19,516 nt of DNA, taken from NCBI GenBank assembly GCA_947522735.1, contig CANNTZ010000046.1, positions 1-19,516 of the forward strand, written 5' to 3'. The DNA comes from an uncultured Oscillospiraceae bacterium. GTDB taxonomy: Bacteria > Bacillota > Clostridia > Oscillospirales > Ruminococcaceae. Of this stretch, positions 8,042 to 13,948 are shown one piece after another (position 1 is the first letter of the stretch; each line of letters begins with the position of its first letter). The translations under genes and the position numbers were made by a program. The notes below the pieces were generated by a model that saw only the letters and a list, made by a program, of their open reading frames with translations, ran no database searches and was not told the DNA's origin.

Positions 8042-9016
8042 TTATTTTCTGCCCGCGAGGAATTTCTTATAGGCGGCGCGCAGCTCCTCGGAGGTGGTCT
8101 CCGGGCAGGTGGGGTTGCAGTGGGCCCAGACGCCGGTTTCGCTGGAGGCATTGAACTTCTGCCTGGTGGCGGAGCGCATCGGCGGGAAGAACTCGATGTG
8201 GAAGTGGTAGATCTCGTCAAGGCTTCCGCTGTTGACGGGCGCGTTGTGCATACACATCATGTACGGGAAGGAGTAGTCGAACAGGCTGTCGAGCATGCCG
8301 ACGACGTCACGAACGGTGGGGGCGAGAGCGGCGCGCTCGGCATCGTTCAGGTGGGCCATATCCGGGACGTGGCGGCGTGGCATGATGTAGACGCCGTAGG
8401 GATATTCGGTGAAGAACGGGAGGAAAACGGTGAAGCAGTCGTTCTCGAAGATGACGCGCTTGCCGAACGCACGCTCATTCGCGAGCATATCGCAGAACAG
8501 GCAGGAGCCGTGCTCGTCATGGTAGTCTCTGGCGGATTCAACCTCGAGCTGGATCTTCTTGGGGATGAAGCTGTATGCGTAGATCTGGCCGTGCGGGTGG
8601 GGCATCGTCACGCCGACAACGTCGCCGCGGTTTTCGAAGATGAATACGTACTTGATCCTTTCATCGGCCGAGAGCGCCTTGAAGCGCTCGATCCAGAGCG
8701 CGGCAAGCTTGCCGAGATGCTCGTCGGAGAGCTTTGTCAGCGAGCCGTGATGATCCGGCGAATAGAGCACGACCTCGCATTTGCCATAGGCGGGCGAGAC
8801 CTTGAAGAAATCGTTGGCGACGTCGTCTGGCTCCGGAGGCGTCAGGCTGAGCGCCGGAAAGTCGTTGTCGTATTTGTAAACGTCGTAGTGCTCGGGCACC
8901 TTGCCGGAGCCGGGGCAGAAGGGGCACCAATCCTTGGGCATCTGCGGGCGGTTCTGACGGTGAGAGGCGATCATGACCCAGTCGCGGGTCATGGGGTTCC
9001 ATCTTAGTTCTGCCAT
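8042..9016 (-). CDS. galT: Galactose-1-phosphate uridylyltransferase
   Basis: Leloir-pathway enzyme of the HIT superfamily: it exchanges UMP between UDP-glucose and galactose-1-phosphate through a uridylyl-histidine intermediate. The 324-residue protein starts MAELRWNPMTRDWV, the standard family opening. Metal-binding-type cysteine pairs are CPFC (31-34) and CLFC (near 173-176). The active site is FENRGD followed by HPHGQ (140-144), with the nucleophile at H142; HFHIEF is the second histidine motif. It lies 87 bp downstream of galK on the same strand and is presumably co-transcribed, ending at the terminator at 7979-8031. The ATG has no Shine-Dalgarno at normal distance; it is preceded by an A-rich stretch. 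The start is still firm from family homology, and no alternative start codon exists upstream in frame before galK. Confidence 0.97.
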   Translation of the reverse strand: MAELRWNPMTRDWVMIASHRQNRPQMPKDWCPFCPGSGKVPEHYDVYKYDNDFPALSLTPPEPDDVANDFFKVSPAYGKCEVVLYSPDHHGSLTKLSDEHLGKLAALWIERFKALSADERIKYVFIFENRGDVVGVTMPHPHGQIYAYSFIPKKIQLEVESARDYHDEHGSCLFCDMLANERAFGKRVIFENDCFTVFLPFFTEYPYGVYIMPRRHVPDMAHLNDAERAALAPTVRDVVGMLDSLFDYSFPYMMCMHNAPVNSGSLDEIYHFHIEFFPPMRSATRQKFNASSETGVWAHCNPTCPETTSEELRAAYKKFLAGRK

Positions 9017-9038
9017 TTTTTTATTGTGCTTTCGCGCC

Positions 9039-9068
9039 GGAGCGGCAGTTTCGGCGTGGAAGCGCTCC
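9039..9068 (-). other. Hairpin covering a displaced Shine-Dalgarno between galK and galT
   Basis: In the galK-galT gap the only purine-rich ribosome-binding sequence, AGAAAGGAGCG, ends about 46 nt before the galT ATG. GGAGCG pairs with CGCTCC (plus-strand 9063-9068 and 9039-9044), a 6-bp stem with an 18-nt loop. This could hide the site or bring it nearer to the start codon; both readings are inference. Confidence 0.35.
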
Positions 9069-9103
9069 TTTCTGATCTGAAAATATTGTCCGGCGGTCGT
9101 GGC

Positions 9104-10369
9104 TTAGACGTCGAGTCTTATCGCGCCGAAGTGCCGCACATGCAGCGCCTTGCAGCTTCTCTCGCCAAAGACGGCCTCGAGCGCCGCGCGGTAGCCGTCA
9201 AGGAGCTCGTTGGGGACGTAGGCCTGTATCGTGCCGCCGAAGCCGCCGCCGTGGACGCGGCAGGCGCCACGGCCGGAGAGCACGCGCTCGGAGATGTTGA
9301 GCGCGAGGGAAAGCCCCTGCTCCTGCGGAGCGGCGCAGCAGAATACATTCTGAAGATACTTGAAGGAGCTGTTTCCGGATTCGTTGACGAGCCTGAGAAA
9401 CAGCTCGAAGTCGTTTGCCTTGAGGGCGTTTGCCTGTTCGAGCACGCGGGCATTCTCGTCGAAGAAGTGGCAGGCGCGCAGCACGGCGCGGTCGCCAAAT
9501 TCGCGGCGCAGCGCAGGAATATCGCGGCGGAACCGTGCGGGATCGACCTCGCGCAGCACCGGCGCGCCGTAGTGCGAGGCAATCTGCTTCATCTCGCCGG
9601 GAATGGCTGCGTATTCGCCGGTGAGATCGGCGTGAGAGCCGCCGGTATCGACAATGCAGAGGGTATAGCCGGTTCCGGAGAGGTCGAAATCGAGCTTTTC
9701 CACATCCGGGGCCTCAATGTTGCCGAAGTCGATGCGAATAAAGCCGCCGGAGGCGCTTGCCGCCTGATCCATAAGGCCGGAGGGCTTGCCGAAGAAGAGA
9801 TTCTCCGAGCGCTGGCCGAGCTTTGCGACGTCCATCGCGGAGAGCGCCCCGCCGGCAAAGAAGCTGTTCATCGCGGCGCCGACGATCATCTCGAACGCGG
9901 CGGAGGAGGAGAGGCCGGAGCCCTTGAGCACCTCGGAGGTGGTATACATGTCGAAGCCGCCGGGAGCGTAGCCATGGGAGGCAAAGCCGGAGGCCATGCC
10001 GCGGATGAGCGAGCAGGCCTTTTCGCGTTCGCGCTCCTGAGGCTCGAGCTCGTCGATTTTGACGCAGTCCTGCCTGAAACCGGCGGACTTTATGCGGATA
10101 ACGCCGTCGGAGTTGAGCGCTGCAACGCCGATGACGTCGAGATCGACGCTTGCTGCAAGCACACGGCCGTGCTGGTGATCGGTGTGATTGCCGCCGATCT
10201 CGGTGCGTCCGGGCGCGCTGAACAGTGCAAGCTCGCGGCCCGCGCCGAATATGGACTCAAATTCGTCAATGGCTCCAAGCCAGCGCGCCTTCTGGCGGGT
10301 GGCGTCCGCTCCATAGAGCTTCTCGAGCGCGTTTTCAAAGGTTCGGATATCGATGGTAGCCTTTTTCAT
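9104..10369 (-). CDS. galK: Galactokinase
   Basis: GHMP-family kinase that phosphorylates galactose to galactose-1-phosphate with ATP, the first committed Leloir step. The 421 residues fit the family. The galactokinase signature is GRTEIGGNHTDHQ (54-66) after an N-terminal galactose-binding segment. The ATP-binding GSGLSSSAA is at 150-158, the likely catalytic aspartate is D201 in GLMDQ, and the C-terminal glycine motif GGGFGG is near 372. ATG at 10369 has GAAAGG upstream. It is the first gene of a galK-galT operon, driven by a promoter that holds a perfect palindrome in its spacer. An AraC regulator is divergent. No galE, galM or sugar transporter is in the window. Confidence 0.97.
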   Translation of the reverse strand: MKKATIDIRTFENALEKLYGADATRQKARWLGAIDEFESIFGAGRELALFSAPGRTEIGGNHTDHQHGRVLAASVDLDVIGVAALNSDGVIRIKSAGFRQDCVKIDELEPQEREREKACSLIRGMASGFASHGYAPGGFDMYTTSEVLKGSGLSSSAAFEMIVGAAMNSFFAGGALSAMDVAKLGQRSENLFFGKPSGLMDQAASASGGFIRIDFGNIEAPDVEKLDFDLSGTGYTLCIVDTGGSHADLTGEYAAIPGEMKQIASHYGAPVLREVDPARFRRDIPALRREFGDRAVLRACHFFDENARVLEQANALKANDFELFLRLVNESGNSSFKYLQNVFCCAAPQEQGLSLALNISERVLSGRGACRVHGGGFGGTIQAYVPNELLDGYRAALEAVFGERSCKALHVRHFGAIRLDV

Positions 10370-10422
10370 ATCGTCATACCTTTCAGATGTTGTTTGAACG
10401 TGGTGCTTATCTTCCCATATAT

Positions 10423-10451
10423 AGCATAACGCCGGACGGCGTTGATTTCAA
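10423..10451 (-). promoter_or_regulatory. Sigma-A promoter of galK-galT
   Basis: On the minus strand TTGAAA (10446-10451), a 17-bp spacer and TATGCT (10423-10428) form a good promoter. Transcription would start near 10416, giving a leader of about 47 nt. The spacer is almost filled by a 16-bp palindrome, listed separately. Confidence 0.7.
10428..10443. promoter_or_regulatory. Palindromic operator in galK promoter spacer
   Basis: AACGCCGGACGGCGTT is a perfect inverted repeat (AACGCCG / CGGCGTT around a GA centre) lying between the -35 and -10 of galK and touching the -10. A bound protein would block RNA polymerase. The core GCCGGACGGC recurs inside a second palindrome in the promoter at 11476-11504. 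The regulator is unknown; the AraC protein next door is a candidate, but AraC proteins usually bind direct repeats. Confidence 0.6.
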
Positions 10452-10481
10452 TCATTTATTGTGTTTTTTTATGGATTATTG

Positions 10482-10510
10482 TTGCATATGCAGGTAGAAA
10501 ATGATATAAT
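10482..10510 (+). promoter_or_regulatory. Sigma-A promoter of the AraC regulator
   Basis: TTGCAT (10482-10487), a 17-bp spacer and a perfect TATAAT (10505-10510), with TGA before the -10, make a strong promoter. A perfect 10-bp palindrome TGCATATGCA (10483-10492) overlaps the -35 and is a possible autoregulatory site. Confidence 0.75.
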
Positions 10511-10574
10511 AAATTTGTATAATTATATGGCCTCGCCACGCGCGGGGGAGTGAAAGGATAGGGTGAGAGAGCAG

Positions 10575-11435
10575 ATGGCGGAAAACACGTTCAAGCATTC
10601 GTTCAAATCGCCGATGAGGGAGAATCTTTCGCTTGCGGTCTATAATACCGGGTATCAACGGTGCGAGCCGGGGTACTCATGGGGACCGGCGCTGCGGGAT
10701 CACTACCTGATACATTACGTGCTGGCGGGGAGGGGAGCCTACCGCGTCGAGAACAAGCAGTTCGAGATATTTGCGGGAAACGCGTTCCTTGTCTATCCCT
10801 CGACGATCGTCTCATATAGCGCCGACGAGACATTTCCGTGGGAATATTACTGGGTCGGCTTCAACGGAGCGGAGGCAAAGCGGCTTATTGAGCTGACAAA
10901 CTTTGAACGCGACTATCCGGTGGTGGATTACGGCCAGTATCCGGAATTAAAACGGCTGCTGTTCAATATCTATTCCAGCCGCGGCAACGAATCCAAAAAC
11001 GAGGCGCTGATGCTGGGCAGACTATATATCTTTTTGGCAAGGCTGATTGAGATCGCCGGAAAGGACTATATCGCCCAGACGCAGGGAAAACGTTATCTCA
11101 AGCACGCGGTGCAGTTCATCAGCCACAACTATTCCAGCCCGATCGACGTCAACGACATAGCCGATTCCGCCGGAATATCGCGGAGCCACCTATACCGCAT
11201 ATTTATGTCGGAGATGGGGATATCGCCGAGCGATTACCTGATGAATTACCGCGTGAACAAGGCGTGTGCGCTGCTGCACGAGGCGAAGTTCACCGTGACT
11301 GAGGTCGCAAATTCCGTCGGCTACGAGGATTCGCTGTATTTTTCACGGGTTTTCAAAAAGCTCAAGGGCGTCTCGCCGTCGCGGTATCTCAGCTACGAGC
11401 TGAGCGGGACGAAAAAAGACGAGTTGCCACGATAA
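10575..11435 (+). CDS. AraC-family transcriptional regulator with cupin sensor
   Basis: DNA-binding regulator of 286 residues. The N-terminal half (about 15-150) has the beta-rich cupin pattern of AraC sugar sensors (HYLIHYVLAGRGAYRVENKQFEIFAGNAFLVYPSTIVSY). The C-terminal end (about 180-280) is a double helix-turn-helix: IDVNDIADSAGISRSHLYRIF, then VTEVANSVGYEDSLYFSRVFKKLKGVSPSRYL, the AraC signature. I chose ATG at 10575 because GGTGAG sits 7 nt upstream. A GTG at 10563 would add four residues but has AAGGA only 4 nt away; either is possible. It sits between galK-galT (divergent) and a TIM-barrel gene (same direction), so it likely responds to a sugar handled by one or both. Family is certain; target and ligand are inferred. 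Confidence 0.93.
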   Translation: MAENTFKHSFKSPMRENLSLAVYNTGYQRCEPGYSWGPALRDHYLIHYVLAGRGAYRVENKQFEIFAGNAFLVYPSTIVSYSADETFPWEYYWVGFNGAEAKRLIELTNFERDYPVVDYGQYPELKRLLFNIYSSRGNESKNEALMLGRLYIFLARLIEIAGKDYIAQTQGKRYLKHAVQFISHNYSSPIDVNDIADSAGISRSHLYRIFMSEMGISPSDYLMNYRVNKACALLHEAKFTVTEVANSVGYEDSLYFSRVFKKLKGVSPSRYLSYELSGTKKDELPR

Positions 11436-11475
11436 ACAAAAGAGTTGATAAAAAATACAAAATCATCCCGCAGGA

Positions 11476-11504
11476 TTGAAGCCGGACGGCTTTGCTGATA
11501 TAAT
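11476..11504 (+). promoter_or_regulatory. Sigma-A promoter of the TIM-barrel isomerase gene
   Basis: TTGAAG (11476-11481), a 17-bp spacer and a perfect TATAAT (11499-11504) with TGA before the -10. It gives the TIM-barrel gene its own transcript about 40 bp after the AraC gene ends. The -35/spacer holds the palindrome described next. Confidence 0.7.
11479..11492. promoter_or_regulatory. Palindromic operator sharing its core with the galK site
   Basis: AAGCCGGACGGCTT is a perfect inverted repeat (AAGCCG / CGGCTT around GA) that overlaps the end of the -35 and the upstream part of the spacer. Its core GCCGGACGGC is identical to that of the galK operator at 10428-10443. Position inside the promoter again predicts repression by steric block. 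Confidence 0.6.
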
Positions 11505-11535
11505 TCGGATAAAACCTGAAATGGAGGCAACGGAT

Positions 11536-12405
11536 ATGCAGATAGGCGTAACAACATACAGCTTTGAACAGCTTTTCCGCAAAACAGGGGCGGACTATTT
11601 TAAGGTCTGCGATATTGCAAAGGAGATTGGCTACGAGTTTCTGGATGTCACGGACATCATCCCGGAACGCGCCGGAGTGACGGACGAGACGGAGGCGGCG
11701 AAAATACTCGGCGACTATTGCAAGCGGATCGGGCTTGAGATAGGCTGCTATACCGTCGGCGCAGACTTCATAAACGGCTCCGGCGGCGATATCAACGCAG
11801 AGATTGCAGCCATAAAGCATAAGGTCGATATAGCGCGCGCGCTCGGAGCGGAGATAATGCGCCACGATTCCGCCAGCGGCACCGGCGGCAGGGAAAAGCT
11901 CCGAAATTATCGCGACGTCATAGAGGTGATTGCACCCGCTATCCGCGAGGTGACACAGTATGCGGCTTCCTTCGGTATCAGAACCTGCACCGAGAACCAC
12001 GGCTATTTCATGCAGGACAGCAGCCGCGTCGAGGCGCTGATCCTCGCCGTCAACGATCCGAATTACGGCTGGCTCGTCGATATCGGCAACTTCAGATGCG
12101 CCGACGAGGACAGCATACATGCCGTAAGCACCGCCGCGCCCTACGCGTTCCACGTCCATGTCAAGGACTTCCTCTATAAGCCCGGTACGGAGAAGGATCC
12201 CGGCGACGGCTGGTTCAGAACCAGAGGCGGCAACTATATCCGCGGCACTGTCATCGGACATGGCGTCATCCCGGTCGCTCAGTGCGTGGCGATACTTGGA
12301 AACGCCGGCTACGACGGGAAATTCACCGTCGAGTTCGAGGGCATGGAGGAAAACATCGACGCGCTGCGGGCCGCTTATAATTATATGAAGCGTATAGCAG
12401 GCTGA
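11536..12405 (+). CDS. Sugar phosphate isomerase/epimerase-like TIM barrel
   Basis: A 289-residue member of the xylose-isomerase-like TIM-barrel superfamily. The likely metal ligands are the strand-end residues E153 (CTENHG), D182 (VDIGN), H208 with D211 (HVHVKD) and E266/E268 (TVEFEG); these are the usual positions for ketose epimerases and isomerases in this group. The substrate is not deducible. The frame is open 20 codons upstream (TTG at 11476), but that part overlaps the promoter; ATG at 11536 has GGAGG at about 8 nt, so I start there. It follows the AraC gene, has its own promoter with the shared operator, and ends at a clear terminator, so it is a single-gene unit in the gal-araC locus. 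It is not closely similar to the second TIM-barrel protein at 15870-16712. Confidence 0.85.
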   Translation: MQIGVTTYSFEQLFRKTGADYFKVCDIAKEIGYEFLDVTDIIPERAGVTDETEAAKILGDYCKRIGLEIGCYTVGADFINGSGGDINAEIAAIKHKVDIARALGAEIMRHDSASGTGGREKLRNYRDVIEVIAPAIREVTQYAASFGIRTCTENHGYFMQDSSRVEALILAVNDPNYGWLVDIGNFRCADEDSIHAVSTAAPYAFHVHVKDFLYKPGTEKDPGDGWFRTRGGNYIRGTVIGHGVIPVAQCVAILGNAGYDGKFTVEFEGMEENIDALRAAYNYMKRIAG

Positions 12406-12429
12406 AGCGTCTGAACGAAAATATCATGA

Positions 12430-12461
12430 CCGCCGCGTTTGAGGATGCGGCGGATTTTTTT
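12430..12461 (+). terminator. Rho-independent terminator after the TIM-barrel gene
   Basis: CCGCCGC (12430-12436) pairs with GCGGCGG (12447-12453) around a 10-nt loop, followed by A and seven T's. It lies 25 bp after the stop codon. Because it is strong, the structured element just downstream would need readthrough or its own promoter to be transcribed. Confidence 0.88.
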
Positions 12462-12513
12462 ATCCTGTCCGGCACAGCTCCGTTCCCGAAAGGCCGTTCC
12501 TGTCCTCAGGGCC

Positions 12514-12604
12514 GCCGGACCGCATGAATAAATTCATGCCCGCGGCTTTCGCAAGCGAAAGCCGCGGCGGGCGCGCAGAGGCGCGCCCGGGTCCGGCTTT
12601 TTTT
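12514..12604 (+). repeat. Perfect four-way-junction element followed by T7
   Basis: The outer helix GCCGGACC (12514-12521) pairs with GGTCCGGC (12590-12597), 8 bp. Inside it are three perfect hairpins placed end to end: GCATGAAT/ATTCATGC (12522-12529 with 12532-12539), CCGCGGCTTTCGC/GCGAAAGCCGCGG (12540-12552 with 12555-12567) and CGGGCGCGC/GCGCGCCCG (12568-12576 with 12581-12589). No base is left unpaired at the junction. Seven T's follow at 12598-12604. As RNA this would be a compact cloverleaf ending in a terminator; as DNA it could extrude as a cruciform. It is not a tRNA (no D or T arm features). It sits in a 335-bp gene-free stretch between convergent terminators. It may be a dispersed intergenic repeat or an unrecognised small RNA; only one copy is in this window. 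Confidence 0.75.
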
Positions 12605-12726
12605 GAGCAGCGGGGAGGCGAAAACAGGAGAAAAACGGGTAAAAACCAGAATGAACGCGCACAGTCGCGCAAAGCTGAGAGGCGGCATATTATGGCGTAG
12701 ACCTACCGGAAATTGTCGGAGAGCAG

Positions 12727-12791
12727 GCGCGGCGCGGCACATGAGGTGGCGACAGCCCGGGAAGAGCCTGAAGCGCCGGATGGCGCCGCGC
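12727..12791. repeat. 9-bp GC-rich inverted repeat near the end of the AEC gene
   Basis: GCGCGGCGC (12727-12735) is the exact reverse complement of GCGCCGCGC (12783-12791), 47 nt apart. It lies between the four-way-junction element and the AEC terminator. The rest of 12605-12796 shows no convincing gene: a 70-codon frame from a TTG at 12603 is very basic, starts inside the T-run and has no ribosome binding site. Confidence 0.4.
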
Positions 12792-12796
12792 ATAAT

Positions 12797-12831
12797 AAAA
12801 CCGCCGGAGAAATAACAGCTCCGGCGGTTTT
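12797..12831 (-). terminator. Terminator of the AEC transporter gene
   Basis: A 13-bp perfect stem (12797-12809 with 12819-12831, core CCGCCGGAG/CTCCGGCGG) has a 9-nt loop. On the minus strand it ends in TTTTATTAT, 16 bp after the transporter stop. On the + strand TTTT then GATGCTGTTTTTT follows, so it may work both ways. Confidence 0.85.
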
Positions 12832-12847
12832 GATGCTGTTTTTTGGG

Positions 12848-13789
12848 TTAGCAAAGGGCGTACAGAAACATGATGAGCGGCAGGGTGGCCATGCTGAGCA
12901 GCGTGGTGAGAACGACGATGCGGCTGCCGTAGCGGCCGTCGAGACCGTACTTGGAGGGGAGCAGGCTGGTTGCAACGGCAGTGGGCGCGGCGGAGGCGAC
13001 CATAACGGTGCCGATGATGAAGCGTGCGCTTGGGGTAATGGTGAACAGTCCGAGCAGCTTGCAGAGCCCGAGGACGATAAGAGGGATGCAGATGAGACGC
13101 AGCAGCGCAATGAGATAGGTGCGCTTGTCACGGACGGTCTCGCCGAAGCTTACCTGAGCGAGAAAGGTGCCGGTGGTAATCATCGCGAGCGGCGTGTTGA
13201 GAGAGGAGACATAGTTGACGATGTCAAGCACGAGGGAGGGCAGCTTTATCTGCGTGAAAAAGAGGAAAAGTCCGATCGCAACGCCGATGACGCCGGGATT
13301 GAGGAACGCCTTTTTAAAGGAAACCCTGCGCCAGCCTCCGCTGAAAAGCGCCACGCCCTGTGTCCATGAGAGAACATTGTAGACGACAACATAGGCGCTC
13401 GCATAAAAAATGCCCTCGCTGCCAAAGATGGCGGCCACAACGGGAAAAGCGATAAAACCGGCGTTTGAATAGATGGTTGCAAAGCGCGCGATGTTTATGT
13501 CGAGCGAGTTTTCTCTGTTGCGCAGAACGAGATAGGCGACTGCAATGCCGATGATGTGGGCGGCTATCGCGATGGCGAGCGCGAGAAGGTAGCCGCCAAG
13601 TGTCTCGCGGGTGTATTCCTGCTGAAGAGAGCTGATTATGAGGCAGGGAACGACAATGCTCATCAAAAAGTTGGAGATTTGAGCGGAGGAGTTTTTGTCA
13701 AGAACGTTGAGCTTGAACGCGGTGAAGCCGACCGCCATCAGCGCAAGCATTATAATACACTGACGTCCGGTGATGAGCGCGATTTCCAT
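12848..13789 (-). CDS. AEC-family transporter (auxin efflux carrier family)
   Basis: Integral membrane carrier of 313 residues with about ten hydrophobic helices through its length. It has the family's two-half pattern: GFTAFKLNVLDKNSSAQISNF near the start, NAGFIAFPV in the first half (about 109-117), and MITTGTFLAQ and ASAAPTAVATSL in the second half. Bacterial members export or exchange small organic acids such as malate; the family name does not imply auxin. The substrate here is unknown and no metabolic partner is adjacent. The ATG at 13789 has AGAAGGG about 12 nt upstream, a rather long spacing. It has its own sigma-A promoter, diverging from cinA, and its own terminator, so it is monocistronic. 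Confidence 0.92.
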   Translation of the reverse strand: MEIALITGRQCIIMLALMAVGFTAFKLNVLDKNSSAQISNFLMSIVVPCLIISSLQQEYTRETLGGYLLALAIAIAAHIIGIAVAYLVLRNRENSLDINIARFATIYSNAGFIAFPVVAAIFGSEGIFYASAYVVVYNVLSWTQGVALFSGGWRRVSFKKAFLNPGVIGVAIGLFLFFTQIKLPSLVLDIVNYVSSLNTPLAMITTGTFLAQVSFGETVRDKRTYLIALLRLICIPLIVLGLCKLLGLFTITPSARFIIGTVMVASAAPTAVATSLLPSKYGLDGRYGSRIVVLTTLLSMATLPLIMFLYALC

Positions 13790-13832
13790 TGAGAGACCAG
13801 ACCCTTCTGTAGTATTCGGCGATAGTTATTCA

Positions 13833-13861
13833 ATTATAGCATATGTGTAAGGGGATTGCAA
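13833..13861 (-). promoter_or_regulatory. Sigma-A promoter of the AEC transporter gene
   Basis: On the minus strand TTGCAA (13856-13861), a 17-bp spacer and a perfect TATAAT (13833-13838). The start would be near 13826, about 37 nt before the ATG. Confidence 0.75.
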
Positions 13862-13880
13862 ACAAATTGGCGCAAAAAAC

Positions 13881-13909
13881 TTGACTTGAGGCAAAAGCGG
13901 CGGTATCAT
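13881..13909 (+). promoter_or_regulatory. Sigma-A promoter of cinA
   Basis: TTGACT (13881-13886), a 17-bp spacer and TATCAT (13904-13909). It lies back to back with the AEC promoter, 20 bp apart, and gives a leader of about 33 nt before the cinA GTG. Confidence 0.7.
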
Positions 13910-13948
13910 TTATATAACGTCCAGTAATTACGGGAAGAGAGTGATGGA

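Noticed and set aside
9026..10429. 467-codon rightward open frame opposite galK
   Set aside because: Shadow of galK in GC-rich sequence; no family features, and it would run through the galK promoter.
12514..12597. Junction element as a tRNA or CRISPR repeat
   Set aside because: The cloverleaf has no D/T-loop consensus, anticodon arm or CCA, and there is no repeat-spacer periodicity.
12603..12815. 70-codon basic rightward frame after the junction element
   Set aside because: TTG start inside the T-run, no ribosome binding site, and it overlaps the terminator of the AEC gene.
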